A DNA stretch of 10,512 nucleotides from contig NZ_GL891979.1 in NCBI RefSeq assembly GCF_000213555.1, forward strand, positions 293,114-303,625, read 5' to 3'. Positions 1 to 6,670 of this stretch are shown here, piece after piece (position 1 is the stretch's first letter; every line of letters begins with the position of its first letter). Source of the DNA: Dysgonomonas gadei ATCC BAA-286. GTDB taxonomy: Bacteria; Bacteroidota; Bacteroidia; Bacteroidales; Dysgonomonadaceae. Under the pieces are notes generated by a model that was given only the letters and a program-made list of their open reading frames with translations, was not told the origin of the DNA and did not search any database. Made by a program: the position numbers and the translations under genes.

Positions 1-17
1 AGAGAGAGAGAGAGAGA
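1..17. repeat. (AG)8 dinucleotide tract at the window edge
   Basis: Eight perfect AG units followed by one A open the window. The tract may continue to the left, so its full length is unknown. Dinucleotide tracts this regular are uncommon in bacterial DNA and can vary in length by slippage. No open reading frame or promoter that it would affect can be seen here. Confidence 0.8.
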
Positions 18-421
18 TGAAATACTTATATTTTTAAACTTCCTCAACTCGTTTTATATTACTTACCAATTATTACAATCTGGCCGGTATTATATGTCTT
101 TTTATGTACATATAGCCCGTCTTAATATAACCAACAAAATTTATATTTACAAATCCATCCTACTTTTAATGACAAGTTTTTATTTTTCAAAAATATATCA
201 ATTAATCCGGTGTGGAAAGAGATTTTTTGTAGATGCATTTTATTGCATCTACTATCAATGGTCTATGTCTTTAAATATATTGTCTTCGCTGCATTCCATG
301 TTGCTTGTGAAAGTAGCTGATGCAAGGTCTTTACCACTTGATATTCTTACTGCACCGGGTTTTTCATTAGCAAATATTTACATGAAATAAATCAGATTCT
401 ACATAGTAAACATAACACAAA
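18..421. other. Non-coding stretch upstream of the secreted-protein cluster
   Basis: About 400 bases of AT-rich DNA without a convincing gene. A 98-codon open frame at 94-390 lacks any family resemblance or signal and is probably chance. The only structured element is the 9-bp hairpin at 229-252. I looked for the Bacteroidetes -7 motif TAnnTTTG on the plus strand and found no exact match, so the promoter of the gene at 422 is not identified. It should lie here, because the gap is too long for simple read-through from an operon partner. Confidence 0.5.
229..252. repeat. Perfect 9-bp stem-loop, REP-like
   Basis: GTAGATGCA (229-237) is an exact inverted match of TGCATCTAC (244-252) with a 6-base loop. 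No T-run follows on either strand, so it is not an ordinary rho-independent terminator. The stem begins with GTAG, the tetranucleotide that marks REP palindromes handled by RAYT transposases, and the style resembles the palindrome at 10066-10084. It could equally be an mRNA leader structure of the gene at 422. Confidence 0.5.
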
Positions 422-1111
422 ATGAAACAAATAACTATTTTTATGAAGAAAGGTACAACTTTAAACAGACTACTATTACTTTGTCTAGTAATATGTTTTT
501 GCCAAATTACACAAGCTCAAGTTACAATTGGTTCAAACGAAACACCTAATGTAGATGCTTTATTGGATCTTACAGAAACTGGCGCGGGAACATCAACTAA
601 AGGGCTACTCTTGCCTCGTGTATCGCTTTCCTCAACAGCCTTGGCCAGCCCATTATCTGCGCATGTGGCTGGGATGACTGTTTATAATACTGCTACAGCA
701 GGTGATGTGACTCCCGGTCATTATTATAATGACGGGAATAAATGGGTAAAACTATTTCCCGAAGTATCATCTGTAACACCTAAGTTTTTTTATATGCCAT
801 CTATTGTATTGCCTACTGATACGGCTGATCCCTCTTATAATACGGGGACGCAGGAATTCACAATTGATTTATATGCTCTTTACGGAGAGCAATTTGGATT
901 GACTAATTCAGCCTCCTCTGTTAAAGGTGCGGGAGCAACGACTTTGCCGGTATTGACAAGTGGTGCTTTGGAGTATTTCATTACCTATTATGATAATACG
1001 GTTTTTCAGAATATTACTTTGAGTAGTACCGGAGTTTTGAAATATAAACTGTTCGCACAATTTACTTATTCCGAAAAAACGTTTATGAATATTGTCTTTA
1101 AGGTTAAATGA
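422..1111 (+). CDS. Secreted surface protein of unknown function, VTIGS-type N-terminus
   Basis: 229 aa. A signal peptide (hydrophobic core about residues 17-27) ends at TQA, giving a mature protein that starts at Q33 with QVTIG. The part to about residue 110 (ALLDL near 47, GLLLPRVSL, HVAGMTVYNTAT, GHYYNDGNKWVKL) matches a layout I recognise from many exported Bacteroidetes proteins of unknown function. The second half (FFYMPSIV, then EYFITYYDNTVF, and a C-terminal MNIVFKVK) is also a recurrent layout in Bacteroidales exported proteins. No enzyme motif is visible. The role is inferred to be at the cell surface or outside the cell. The first ATG is taken as the start. The ATG at 443 (MKKGTTLNR) gives an equally good signal peptide and may be the true one. 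The next gene begins 34 bases downstream, which suggests co-transcription. Confidence 0.8.
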   Translation: MKQITIFMKKGTTLNRLLLLCLVICFCQITQAQVTIGSNETPNVDALLDLTETGAGTSTKGLLLPRVSLSSTALASPLSAHVAGMTVYNTATAGDVTPGHYYNDGNKWVKLFPEVSSVTPKFFYMPSIVLPTDTADPSYNTGTQEFTIDLYALYGEQFGLTNSASSVKGAGATTLPVLTSGALEYFITYYDNTVFQNITLSSTGVLKYKLFAQFTYSEKTFMNIVFKVK

Positions 1112-1145
1112 CAATTGTTTATAAAAAAATAAAGATTAGTAAATT

Positions 1146-1691
1146 ATGAAAATATTTTATATAGTGATATTTTGCCTATGCACAATTTCTGCATATTCGC
1201 AAACTACTCTGGCTAAGAATGCTAAGCAGGAAACAAACGGAAGCTATTCTTTCCGTAGTGCAGTAATAAGTGTTCGCAACCACGAGACAAAAGCAGAAGT
1301 GTTTACCCATGCTTTTAATGATACCGTTTCCCTGAGGGAAATGAAAGGATTGCCATTTCCTGTTCAGCCGGTATTTTTGTCGGTATATATACAATCGGGG
1401 CAATTGACTGCTTGCACTTTATGGAACAATCTCAAAGAATATAATGTAGTAGATGAGGGCAGATTACTATTGCCAGCCAAAGAATCTGACGGAGACGTAA
1501 ATGCGAAGCCCGAAGAAGATATATTCTCGATGTCATATTCTTTGTCTCCCCAGTACACCTTGACTATAGAAGGTAATACTGCTACATTTATTTTCCCTGA
1601 GATATATGGTAACAGTCAGTACAATTTCACACTGGACGGCACATTCACTATTATTTTAGTTAGAGACGAACCTTATAAAGACACATTATGA
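1146..1691 (+). CDS. Small exported protein of unknown function
   Basis: 181 aa. Residues 1-18 are a signal peptide (MKIFYIVIFCLC core, cleavage likely after AYS), leaving Q19 as the first mature residue. I do not recognise a family. The mature part is polar with alternating hydrophobic and polar stretches that suggest beta structure (for example PVFLSVYIQ, then TLTIEGNTATFIF, and FTLDGTFTIILV near the end). No Cys remains after cleavage apart from one in the central TACTLWN segment, and there are no catalytic motifs. The stop codon TGA overlaps the ATG of the next gene (ATGA at 1688-1691), a classic sign of translational coupling, so it is probably made together with the large adhesin-like protein and may act as its partner or export/assembly accessory. 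That role is inference. Confidence 0.75.
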   Translation: MKIFYIVIFCLCTISAYSQTTLAKNAKQETNGSYSFRSAVISVRNHETKAEVFTHAFNDTVSLREMKGLPFPVQPVFLSVYIQSGQLTACTLWNNLKEYNVVDEGRLLLPAKESDGDVNAKPEEDIFSMSYSLSPQYTLTIEGNTATFIFPEIYGNSQYNFTLDGTFTIILVRDEPYKDTL

Positions 1692-4597
1692 CGAAACAAA
1701 CTATTTATATATTCTCCTGTTTGTGTATAAGTTTACTCTTATCTCTACAAACCGGAGCACAGACTTGTAGTACTAATTTCACAGTGAGCACTCAGATCAA
1801 GAATTCCAGTTGTCTCTCCAATGGAGAAATTACTGTAACATTAGGGGGAGATCTTACTAATATATTTAATGTACAATACGGGCTCAGCTCCGAAGGAGGA
1901 TTCTCTATCAATCCTCAAAGTGACAATGTATTAAGGAATATACCTCCTGGTACATATGAATTGACAGTACGCGCTTTCTGTACAGTGGACAGCGAATACA
2001 GTACCGTGAAGAGTATTTCCAATCTGGTTGTCGGAGGTACTTATAAGGTGCCGGAAGTATCACTGAACTCTGATGTTTCCCGAAAATCATATCAAGAATG
2101 TAATACCGGTATTATAGCCCTGAATGTTACCAATGGTAGCGGGACTTTTACATTTACTATTACTTCTGCGCCGGCAGGTGTAACAACGCCTTTGGTCGTT
2201 ACTCCAACAAAGAGTGGAAATGTTTACACTTTTCCTAATCAGAATTACCCGGCAGGGGATTATACCGTACAGGTAAGTGACGGATGTTATACATCGGTTA
2301 GGGATTTTACACTGGGAGCTATTTCCGGATTTCCTGCTTTTACCAACCAAACTCAGACTTCTTTTCGTCCGGATCTAGATAATACTCAAGGTTCATGTGG
2401 TTATGTAAAATGGACTGCATCCTCAACTGAAGTTTCTACCAACCCGGACTATAAAAGATATTACAACGATGCGATGTATGAAATAGGTGCTGCTCCTGCC
2501 GGACAGACACCAACTTACTGGACGAACTGGAACAATACTAATACCGGAGGAACATTATTAAATATATCTCCTAATACTATAGCTAATTTTTATGCATCGA
2601 ACAGTCTTGCAATTTATATACGTTTAAAAGGTTGTGATGACGTTATCAAAAGTTTTACTACTAATATAAAAAAACCAACCTATTTCACTTCTACTATGCG
2701 TGATCGCAATTGCGATAATTATACATATACCGTGAGAGCATGGACTGATTATGATGGCTTGTTTTGTTATCCATTAAACTTTGTAGTGAAAAAAACAACA
2801 GGGGGAGACGTAGTTTATAGTAATCCCAACTGGTTATATAATGTCAACTCTAATGACATAATGACTTTGGAATACGATACTCAGTATACTGTAACATGTA
2901 CAGACCAGAATGGTACGGTTGTTACCAGTTCCATTTCTGCTCTAAATCGAAATATTACATTTACCACCAATAGGCTTAATTGCGACAGTTATCAACTGGC
3001 TTATTATCTACCAAGCGGAACTCATAAATGTATACCTGTCGAGGTGACTATTACCGACCCTAATAATACTGTAGTGTGTACGCAAACTCTTAATAATACT
3101 ACAACTACTTATTCCTGTCCTTTGGAATACGGTAAGACATATACATTCACTGCAGTATATGCCGATGGTTTCACTTATACGACAACCCGTAATGTAGCAT
3201 CCACATTACCGACAACCTATACCTTGACCACATCTAGCTCGTATGACGATAAATGTTCCGTTGATAGAGGCGGCCTATATATATCGGCAAATGCGAGTTG
3301 GCCAATAGGAACAACTTTGACTGTAACGGGACCGGCAGGATATGTTTCCCAAACGGTAACCACTACATCAACCTCTTCCTCTTATTATTTGGGTACAACA
3401 AGTTTACCTCCGGGTCTCTATACGCTTACAGCTAATCACGGTTGTGGAAACCCTGTTATTGCGACCCTCAATAACCCGGGTATATATAGCTACAAAGATC
3501 TTGGCTATAATGAGCAATTGACTTGTTCCGGAATGAAGATAACCCCGACCGGCAGTATAACATATAAAGGCAATCCAACGACTACATATTACCGCTTGAC
3601 CAGTGGCCCTACGGGATATGATAAAACAGTAATTGCTCCGGGAGGATCTTTCACTTTATCCGGGCCGGGAACGTATATATTAGGTATATTGACGGATAAT
3701 AGTTCTACTGCCTGTGTTATTGGTAGTACTACAATTGTTTATACTGCTCCGCCTTTAGACCTCGATCCTAACGCTACTTCAGCATATGTCTGCGTAGGAG
3801 GTACAACCGGCAATATTTCGGTAAAAGCTATGAACGGAGTTGCTCCTTATACATATCAGTTGTGGAATGCGGATAATACTGTAAAAATACCGGGTGTCAC
3901 AGATATTACGACCAGTGGTATTGCCCATTTTACCTATGGGCTTGCCGATGAAACTTATACTGTTCGTATCAGCGACCAGTGTGGAAACGCATTTAAGCAG
4001 GAGATAACTATATCTAATCTTGAGACGGCAAAAATAGTATATGCGAGTACTAACCCTGTTTGTACAGGTGGCACGATACAACTTAAATGTATCACTTTGG
4101 GAAATACGGATTATACATGGACAGGACCCGCCGGGTTTACATCCGATGTGCAAAATCCGGTTATAAACAATGTGCAGACTACTATGACGGGCTGGTACAA
4201 AGTATCGGTTACACCGGAGTATTGCGGTATAGAGAAACTCGACAGTGTATATGTGACAGTAACCCCACCTTTGGTGCCGACTCCGAATACAGAAAACCAG
4301 ACGGTAGAGGTATGTGTACGAGAACAAACAACCTTAACTGCTGATGTGACAGGTGGGGATGGGTTTTATACTTACCAATGGCAGTCGAGTACCAACGGTA
4401 CATCGTGGTCTAATATCGCGGGGGCGACGAGTCCTTCTTATGTGCCTACTGTTCAGATAAAATCGGGGACATATTGTTATAGGCGGGTGACTTCAGATAC
4501 TACCTGCGGCACAACCTACAATCTGGTGACCTTAAATGTGAAGGCCTGTTATATTCTCGTGAATCCGAATATCAGGGCAAAGGCCGCGAAAAAGTAA
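1688..4597 (+). CDS. Large secreted multi-domain Ig/SprB-like adhesin-type protein
   Basis: 969 aa. The signal peptide ends near A24, leaving Q25 at +1. The mature protein is a chain of beta-sandwich-like modules of about 80-95 residues, most opening with a Cys: near residues 136, 342, 432, 523, 613, 702, 792 and 876. Early modules resemble SprB-type repeats (G-E/N-I-T/S-V strand, then PPGTYELTVRAFC or PAGDYTVQVSDGC). The module at 792-857 is a typical Bacteroidetes Ig-like fold (TWTGPAGFTS at 811, GWYKVSV). The one at 876-952 carries YQWQSSTNGTSWSNIAGAT and YCYRRVTS, another common Ig-like signature. Composition is rich in Thr, Ser, Asn and Tyr. Such proteins are usually exported by the type IX system and used for attachment or gliding, but no clear type A or type B T9SS C-terminal domain is visible. 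The chain ends in a short basic tail (residues 958-969, ending RAKAAKK). It overlaps the preceding gene by 4 bases and is followed by a strong terminator. Confidence 0.85.
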   Translation: MTKQTIYIFSCLCISLLLSLQTGAQTCSTNFTVSTQIKNSSCLSNGEITVTLGGDLTNIFNVQYGLSSEGGFSINPQSDNVLRNIPPGTYELTVRAFCTVDSEYSTVKSISNLVVGGTYKVPEVSLNSDVSRKSYQECNTGIIALNVTNGSGTFTFTITSAPAGVTTPLVVTPTKSGNVYTFPNQNYPAGDYTVQVSDGCYTSVRDFTLGAISGFPAFTNQTQTSFRPDLDNTQGSCGYVKWTASSTEVSTNPDYKRYYNDAMYEIGAAPAGQTPTYWTNWNNTNTGGTLLNISPNTIANFYASNSLAIYIRLKGCDDVIKSFTTNIKKPTYFTSTMRDRNCDNYTYTVRAWTDYDGLFCYPLNFVVKKTTGGDVVYSNPNWLYNVNSNDIMTLEYDTQYTVTCTDQNGTVVTSSISALNRNITFTTNRLNCDSYQLAYYLPSGTHKCIPVEVTITDPNNTVVCTQTLNNTTTTYSCPLEYGKTYTFTAVYADGFTYTTTRNVASTLPTTYTLTTSSSYDDKCSVDRGGLYISANASWPIGTTLTVTGPAGYVSQTVTTTSTSSSYYLGTTSLPPGLYTLTANHGCGNPVIATLNNPGIYSYKDLGYNEQLTCSGMKITPTGSITYKGNPTTTYYRLTSGPTGYDKTVIAPGGSFTLSGPGTYILGILTDNSSTACVIGSTTIVYTAPPLDLDPNATSAYVCVGGTTGNISVKAMNGVAPYTYQLWNADNTVKIPGVTDITTSGIAHFTYGLADETYTVRISDQCGNAFKQEITISNLETAKIVYASTNPVCTGGTIQLKCITLGNTDYTWTGPAGFTSDVQNPVINNVQTTMTGWYKVSVTPEYCGIEKLDSVYVTVTPPLVPTPNTENQTVEVCVREQTTLTADVTGGDGFYTYQWQSSTNGTSWSNIAGATSPSYVPTVQIKSGTYCYRRVTSDTTCGTTYNLVTLNVKACYILVNPNIRAKAAKK

Positions 4598-4622
4598 TGA
4601 ATATACATCTATGATAAAGAGG

Positions 4623-4660
4623 AAAGAGGAGTGCTTTTATAAAAGCACTCCTCTTTTTTT
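4623..4660 (+). terminator. Rho-independent terminator of the secreted-protein cluster
   Basis: AAAGAGGAGTGCTTTT (4623-4638) pairs perfectly with 4641-4656 across a 2-base loop, and a run of T follows to 4660 with more T after it. It lies 25 bases after the stop of the adhesin-like gene. The stem is symmetrical, so it may also stop the convergent winged-helix gene, but the T-run on the minus strand is only three bases. Confidence 0.92.
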
Positions 4661-4694
4661 ATTTTTTTATTTATTGACAGGGTACAACGTACTA

Positions 4695-4919
4695 TTAATA
4701 ATAATTTTCAGGATATACAGCACTAAGTTCAATATATATAGATCCGTTTCTGTCACTGATGTGAACCTTATTTTCCCTGGATAGCCATCCGATAGCAAGG
4801 AGTATCAACGAATCTTTGTAATGAGTATAATCTCCGATTTGCCTTACAGAAAGGCTACCTTTTGTGCACAGGAGACGCCAGATGTTGCCGGCGTTTGCTC
4901 CAATAGCATTATCCGTCAT
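4695..4919 (-). CDS. Winged helix-turn-helix protein, DUF2582 (PF10771)-like
   Basis: 74 aa. The pattern NAGNIWRLLCTKGSLSVRQIG, then LILLAIGWLSRENKVHI and a final IYIEL strand, is that of the small winged-HTH family PF10771: helix 1 with a conserved N-x-G-x-I-W, a turn helix, the recognition helix ending GWL-x-RE-(N/D)KV, and a short beta wing. Family members are about 65-75 aa, so this one is complete. The family is predicted to bind nucleic acid, but targets are not established. The gene is convergent to the adhesin-like gene and divergent from the phage terminase gene across a 442-bp spacer. The spacer holds a promoter candidate, a dyad and a leader hairpin, so it could be an autoregulator or a regulator of the phage genes. 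That regulatory role is inference. Confidence 0.8.
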   Translation of the reverse strand: MTDNAIGANAGNIWRLLCTKGSLSVRQIGDYTHYKDSLILLAIGWLSRENKVHISDRNGSIYIELSAVYPENYY

Positions 4920-4939
4920 AGCTATAAATTTTTAAATGA

Positions 4940-4977
4940 TTAAAAAAAAATCGAAAAAACTCTATATTGAAATAGAG
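4940..4977 (-). promoter_or_regulatory. Attenuator-like hairpin with T-run in the leader of the winged-helix gene
   Basis: Read on the minus strand, CTCTAT (4977-4972) pairs with ATAGAG (4965-4960) across a 6-base loop. Six T, then CGA, then nine T follow (to about 4942). This is the form of an intrinsic terminator, lying between the promoter candidate (5024-5031) and the start codon (4919). A competing pairing exists: GGATTG at 4977-4982 is complementary to CAATCC at 5000-5005 and shares base 4977 with the hairpin. No known riboswitch class is recognised. It may be an attenuator or simply a hairpin in an AT-rich leader. Confidence 0.4.
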
Positions 4978-5023
4978 GATTGAGTAGTATTCCGGACAAC
5001 AATCCGTCACAGGGCCTTTTATA

Positions 5024-5054
5024 CAAATTTAAGAATTTGTCCACTACCGGTCAA
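5024..5054 (-). promoter_or_regulatory. Bacteroidetes-type promoter candidate for the winged-helix gene
   Basis: On the minus strand TAAATTTG (5031-5024) matches the Bacteroidetes -7 consensus TAnnTTTG, and TTG (5054-5052) sits 20 bases upstream as the -33 element. Transcription would start near 5016-5018, giving a leader of about 100 bases before the start codon at 4919. Confidence 0.6.
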
Positions 5055-5067
5055 TCGGTTATGGACA
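5038..5067. promoter_or_regulatory. 30-bp interrupted dyad over the -33 element
   Basis: TGTCCA (5038-5043) mirrors TGGACA (5062-5067), and ACCG (5046-5049) mirrors CGGT (5056-5059). All four share one centre, with two mismatched pairs between the outer and inner arms. The dyad covers the -33 element of the minus-strand promoter candidate, so it has the form of an operator for a dimeric regulator. A DNA or RNA hairpin is the alternative. Confidence 0.45.
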
Positions 5068-5126
5068 CGCACATTTCCTTCTATCGCTAAAGTTAAGAAC
5101 AATTTTCAATAATTCAAATAAACATA

Positions 5127-5160
5127 ATTGAATTTTATAGATAATTTATTGAATTTTATA
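5127..5160. repeat. 13-bp direct repeat, two copies 21 bp apart
   Basis: ATTGAATTTTATA occurs at 5127-5139 and again at 5148-5160. The 21-base period equals two helical turns, so both copies would face the same side of DNA. TTCAAT at 5105-5110 is the inverse of the repeat's ATTGAA core. It could be a pair of protein-binding sites upstream of the terminase, or chance in AT-rich DNA. Confidence 0.5.
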
Positions 5161-5270
5161 CCATTCCATGTTTTTTAGCACAGCGAATAGCGATAAATGT
5201 AACTATCTTATCATATATCGTGATTAAATTCCAAAAACTTTATCTATAAGTAAAAATCAATTTTGCTTAT

Positions 5271-5345
5271 ATGAAAACGAGCATGAATAATAATTCACCA
5301 AAGTACATGATAATTCTGCCATGCGAGTTTCCATACATCCATTAA
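5271..5345 (+). other. 24-codon open frame just upstream of the terminase
   Basis: ATG at 5271 opens a frame of 24 codons (starting MKTSMNNNSP, ending PYIH) with TAA at 5343-5345, 16 bases before the terminase ATG. Its first bases, ATGAAAAC, are the same as those of the terminase gene. It could be a leader peptide or the remnant of a truncated upstream gene. I see no family resemblance, and it may be chance. Confidence 0.2.
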
Positions 5346-5361
5346 AAATAAAATTACCCGT

Positions 5362-6531
5362 ATGAAAACTACTTCCGTATTTAAGCGTAACCTACAAGGA
5401 ATAAACGAAAGGAACCGCTATATCGTAAACAAAGGCTCTACCCGCTCGTCGAAGACTTACAGTATCCTGCAATTGCTGCATGCCATTGCTTCACATTCCG
5501 AAGCGCCGAGGATTATCTCGGTGGTTTCCGAATCTATGCCCCATCTGAAAAGAGGGTGTATCCGCGATTTCATGGATATGCTTCAGCGGGAAAGTATGTG
5601 GGAACAGAAAAACTGGAATGCCACGGATAAGATTTACAAGGTGAATAATTCCATTATCGAATTCTTCTCGGCTGATAATCCCGGAAAAGTACATGGCCCT
5701 TCGCGCGATATATTATATATAAATGAGTGTATCAATATCGATTATGAGGTGTACCGCCAACTGGCGATCCGCACGACCGAATATATAATTCTCGACTGCA
5801 ACCCCTGTTTCGAGTTCTGGCTCGATGAAAAAGTGCTGGTCATGCCCGAAGCCAAACTGATACATTCTACTTACCGCGATAATGAATTTCTCTCATGTGC
5901 GCAGGTCAGGGAAATAGAATCGAACCGTGGCGACGAAGACTGGTGGCAGGTTTATGGTGAGGGGCTGACAGGTGCAAGGCAGGGCATGATTGTCCGCAAC
6001 TGGGACATTGTGCAGTCTATGCCCGAGGTGTATAAAAAGCGTTGGCTGGGTATCGATTTCGGTTTCACCAATGATCCTACGGCGATAGTGGATATACGCC
6101 TTGCGAACGGAGAACTCTGGATAGATGAACTGTTGTATGCCAAAGGCTACGACAACCTGATGATTGCCGAACATCTGAGTGTGTCGGGTATCCCGCGCGA
6201 TACACCCGTTATTGCCGATAGCGCCGAGCCTAAAAGCATCAGGGAGATAAGTGCGAAAGGCTGGAAAGTGGAAGCGGCGCAAAAGGGTAAAGACAGTATT
6301 AATTCAGGTATTTCCGTCCTGAACAGGTACAGGAAGCATGTATCTGCCCGAAGTGCGAATATCATTAACGAATACCGCAACTATTGCTGGAAAACGGACG
6401 AATTTGGCAATGTAACCAATGCACCTGTCGATAAGTACAACCATTCTATCGATGCTCAGCGTTATGTATGCCTGAATAAGCTATTGGAGAAGAATGGCGG
6501 ATTGAATTATTCGGTGATAAGGGGGAAATAA
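5362..6531 (+). CDS. Phage terminase large subunit, PBSX/Terminase_3 type
   Basis: 389 aa. This is the motor that cuts concatemeric phage DNA and pumps it through the portal into the prohead. The N-terminal ATPase shows a Walker A region at residues 25-32 (GSTRSSKT) and a Walker B with catalytic Glu at 117-122 (ILYINE). The C-terminal RNase H-like nuclease shows the expected three acidic positions: D232 in WLGIDFGFTNDPTA, D286 in PVIADSAEPKSI, and D364 in NHSIDAQRYV. The length is slightly below the roughly 420 aa usual for PBSX-like proteins, and both domains look complete. The Walker A has Ser at position 30 where Gly is canonical; related terminases tolerate this. No small-subunit gene lies upstream and no portal gene follows, which is unusual because small-large-portal order is typical. 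A hand-counted 60-base sample (5761-5820) is 52% GC, well above the surrounding spacers. Confidence 0.93.
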   Translation: MKTTSVFKRNLQGINERNRYIVNKGSTRSSKTYSILQLLHAIASHSEAPRIISVVSESMPHLKRGCIRDFMDMLQRESMWEQKNWNATDKIYKVNNSIIEFFSADNPGKVHGPSRDILYINECINIDYEVYRQLAIRTTEYIILDCNPCFEFWLDEKVLVMPEAKLIHSTYRDNEFLSCAQVREIESNRGDEDWWQVYGEGLTGARQGMIVRNWDIVQSMPEVYKKRWLGIDFGFTNDPTAIVDIRLANGELWIDELLYAKGYDNLMIAEHLSVSGIPRDTPVIADSAEPKSIREISAKGWKVEAAQKGKDSINSGISVLNRYRKHVSARSANIINEYRNYCWKTDEFGNVTNAPVDKYNHSIDAQRYVCLNKLLEKNGGLNYSVIRGK

Positions 6532-6658
6532 TTAGCAGATTAGCAAATTCGGAAATTAGCAAATAAATTAATAATTCAATTAGCAGATTAGCAGATTCGA
6601 AAATTAGCAAATTCAATAAAGAATATCCATTTACTAATCTGCTAATTTGCTAATATTC
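6531..6658. repeat. TTAGCA-rich repeat spacer with inverted arms
   Basis: The 139-base gap between the terminase and the next gene contains TTAGCA six times in forward orientation (6532, 6540, 6556, 6580, 6588, 6604) and twice inverted as TGCTAA (6640, 6648). The 13-mer ATTAGCAGATTAG occurs at 6531-6543 and 6579-6591, and its exact inverse lies at 6634-6646. Similar AT-rich repeats recur in Bacteroidales intergenic DNA. It could fold into a long imperfect hairpin between the genes, or mark a recombination scar where the portal and capsid genes would be expected. It starts at the last base of the terminase stop codon. Confidence 0.75.
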
Positions 6659-6670
6659 AAATTAAAAAAA

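Larger units (their letters stand above)
4920..5361. other. Divergent spacer between winged-helix gene and terminase
   Basis: This 442-base AT-rich spacer has no recognisable gene. It holds the leader hairpin, promoter candidate and dyad listed separately, a 13-bp tandem-spaced direct repeat at 5127-5160, and a 24-codon frame at 5271-5345 just before the terminase. In a temperate phage a region like this, between a DNA-binding protein gene and late genes, would be a control region. No exact TAnnTTTG promoter was found for the terminase; CAATTTTG at 5258-5265 is one mismatch away but lacks a well-spaced -33 element. Confidence 0.5.

Noticed and set aside
94..390. 98-codon open frame upstream of the secreted cluster
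   Set aside because: It is AT-rich, contains the 229-252 hairpin, has no family resemblance and looks like chance translation of intergenic DNA.
3779..4327. 182-codon open frame on the minus strand within the adhesin-like gene
   Set aside because: It is a shadow of the plus-strand gene, whose modules and signal peptide are convincing; its translation is rich in Cys, Arg and Tyr without any motif.
5258..5265. CAATTTTG as -7 element for the terminase
   Set aside because: One mismatch to TAnnTTTG and no TTTG at proper distance upstream; too weak to annotate.
5893..6282. 129-codon minus-strand frame within the terminase gene
   Set aside because: It lies fully inside a gene with clear ATPase and nuclease motifs, so it is an antisense shadow.
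6647..6670. Upstream TTG start for the tail-type protein
   Set aside because: The TTG is part of the inverted repeat arm and the added residues are unlikely; the ATG at 6671 starts right at the family-like N-terminus.
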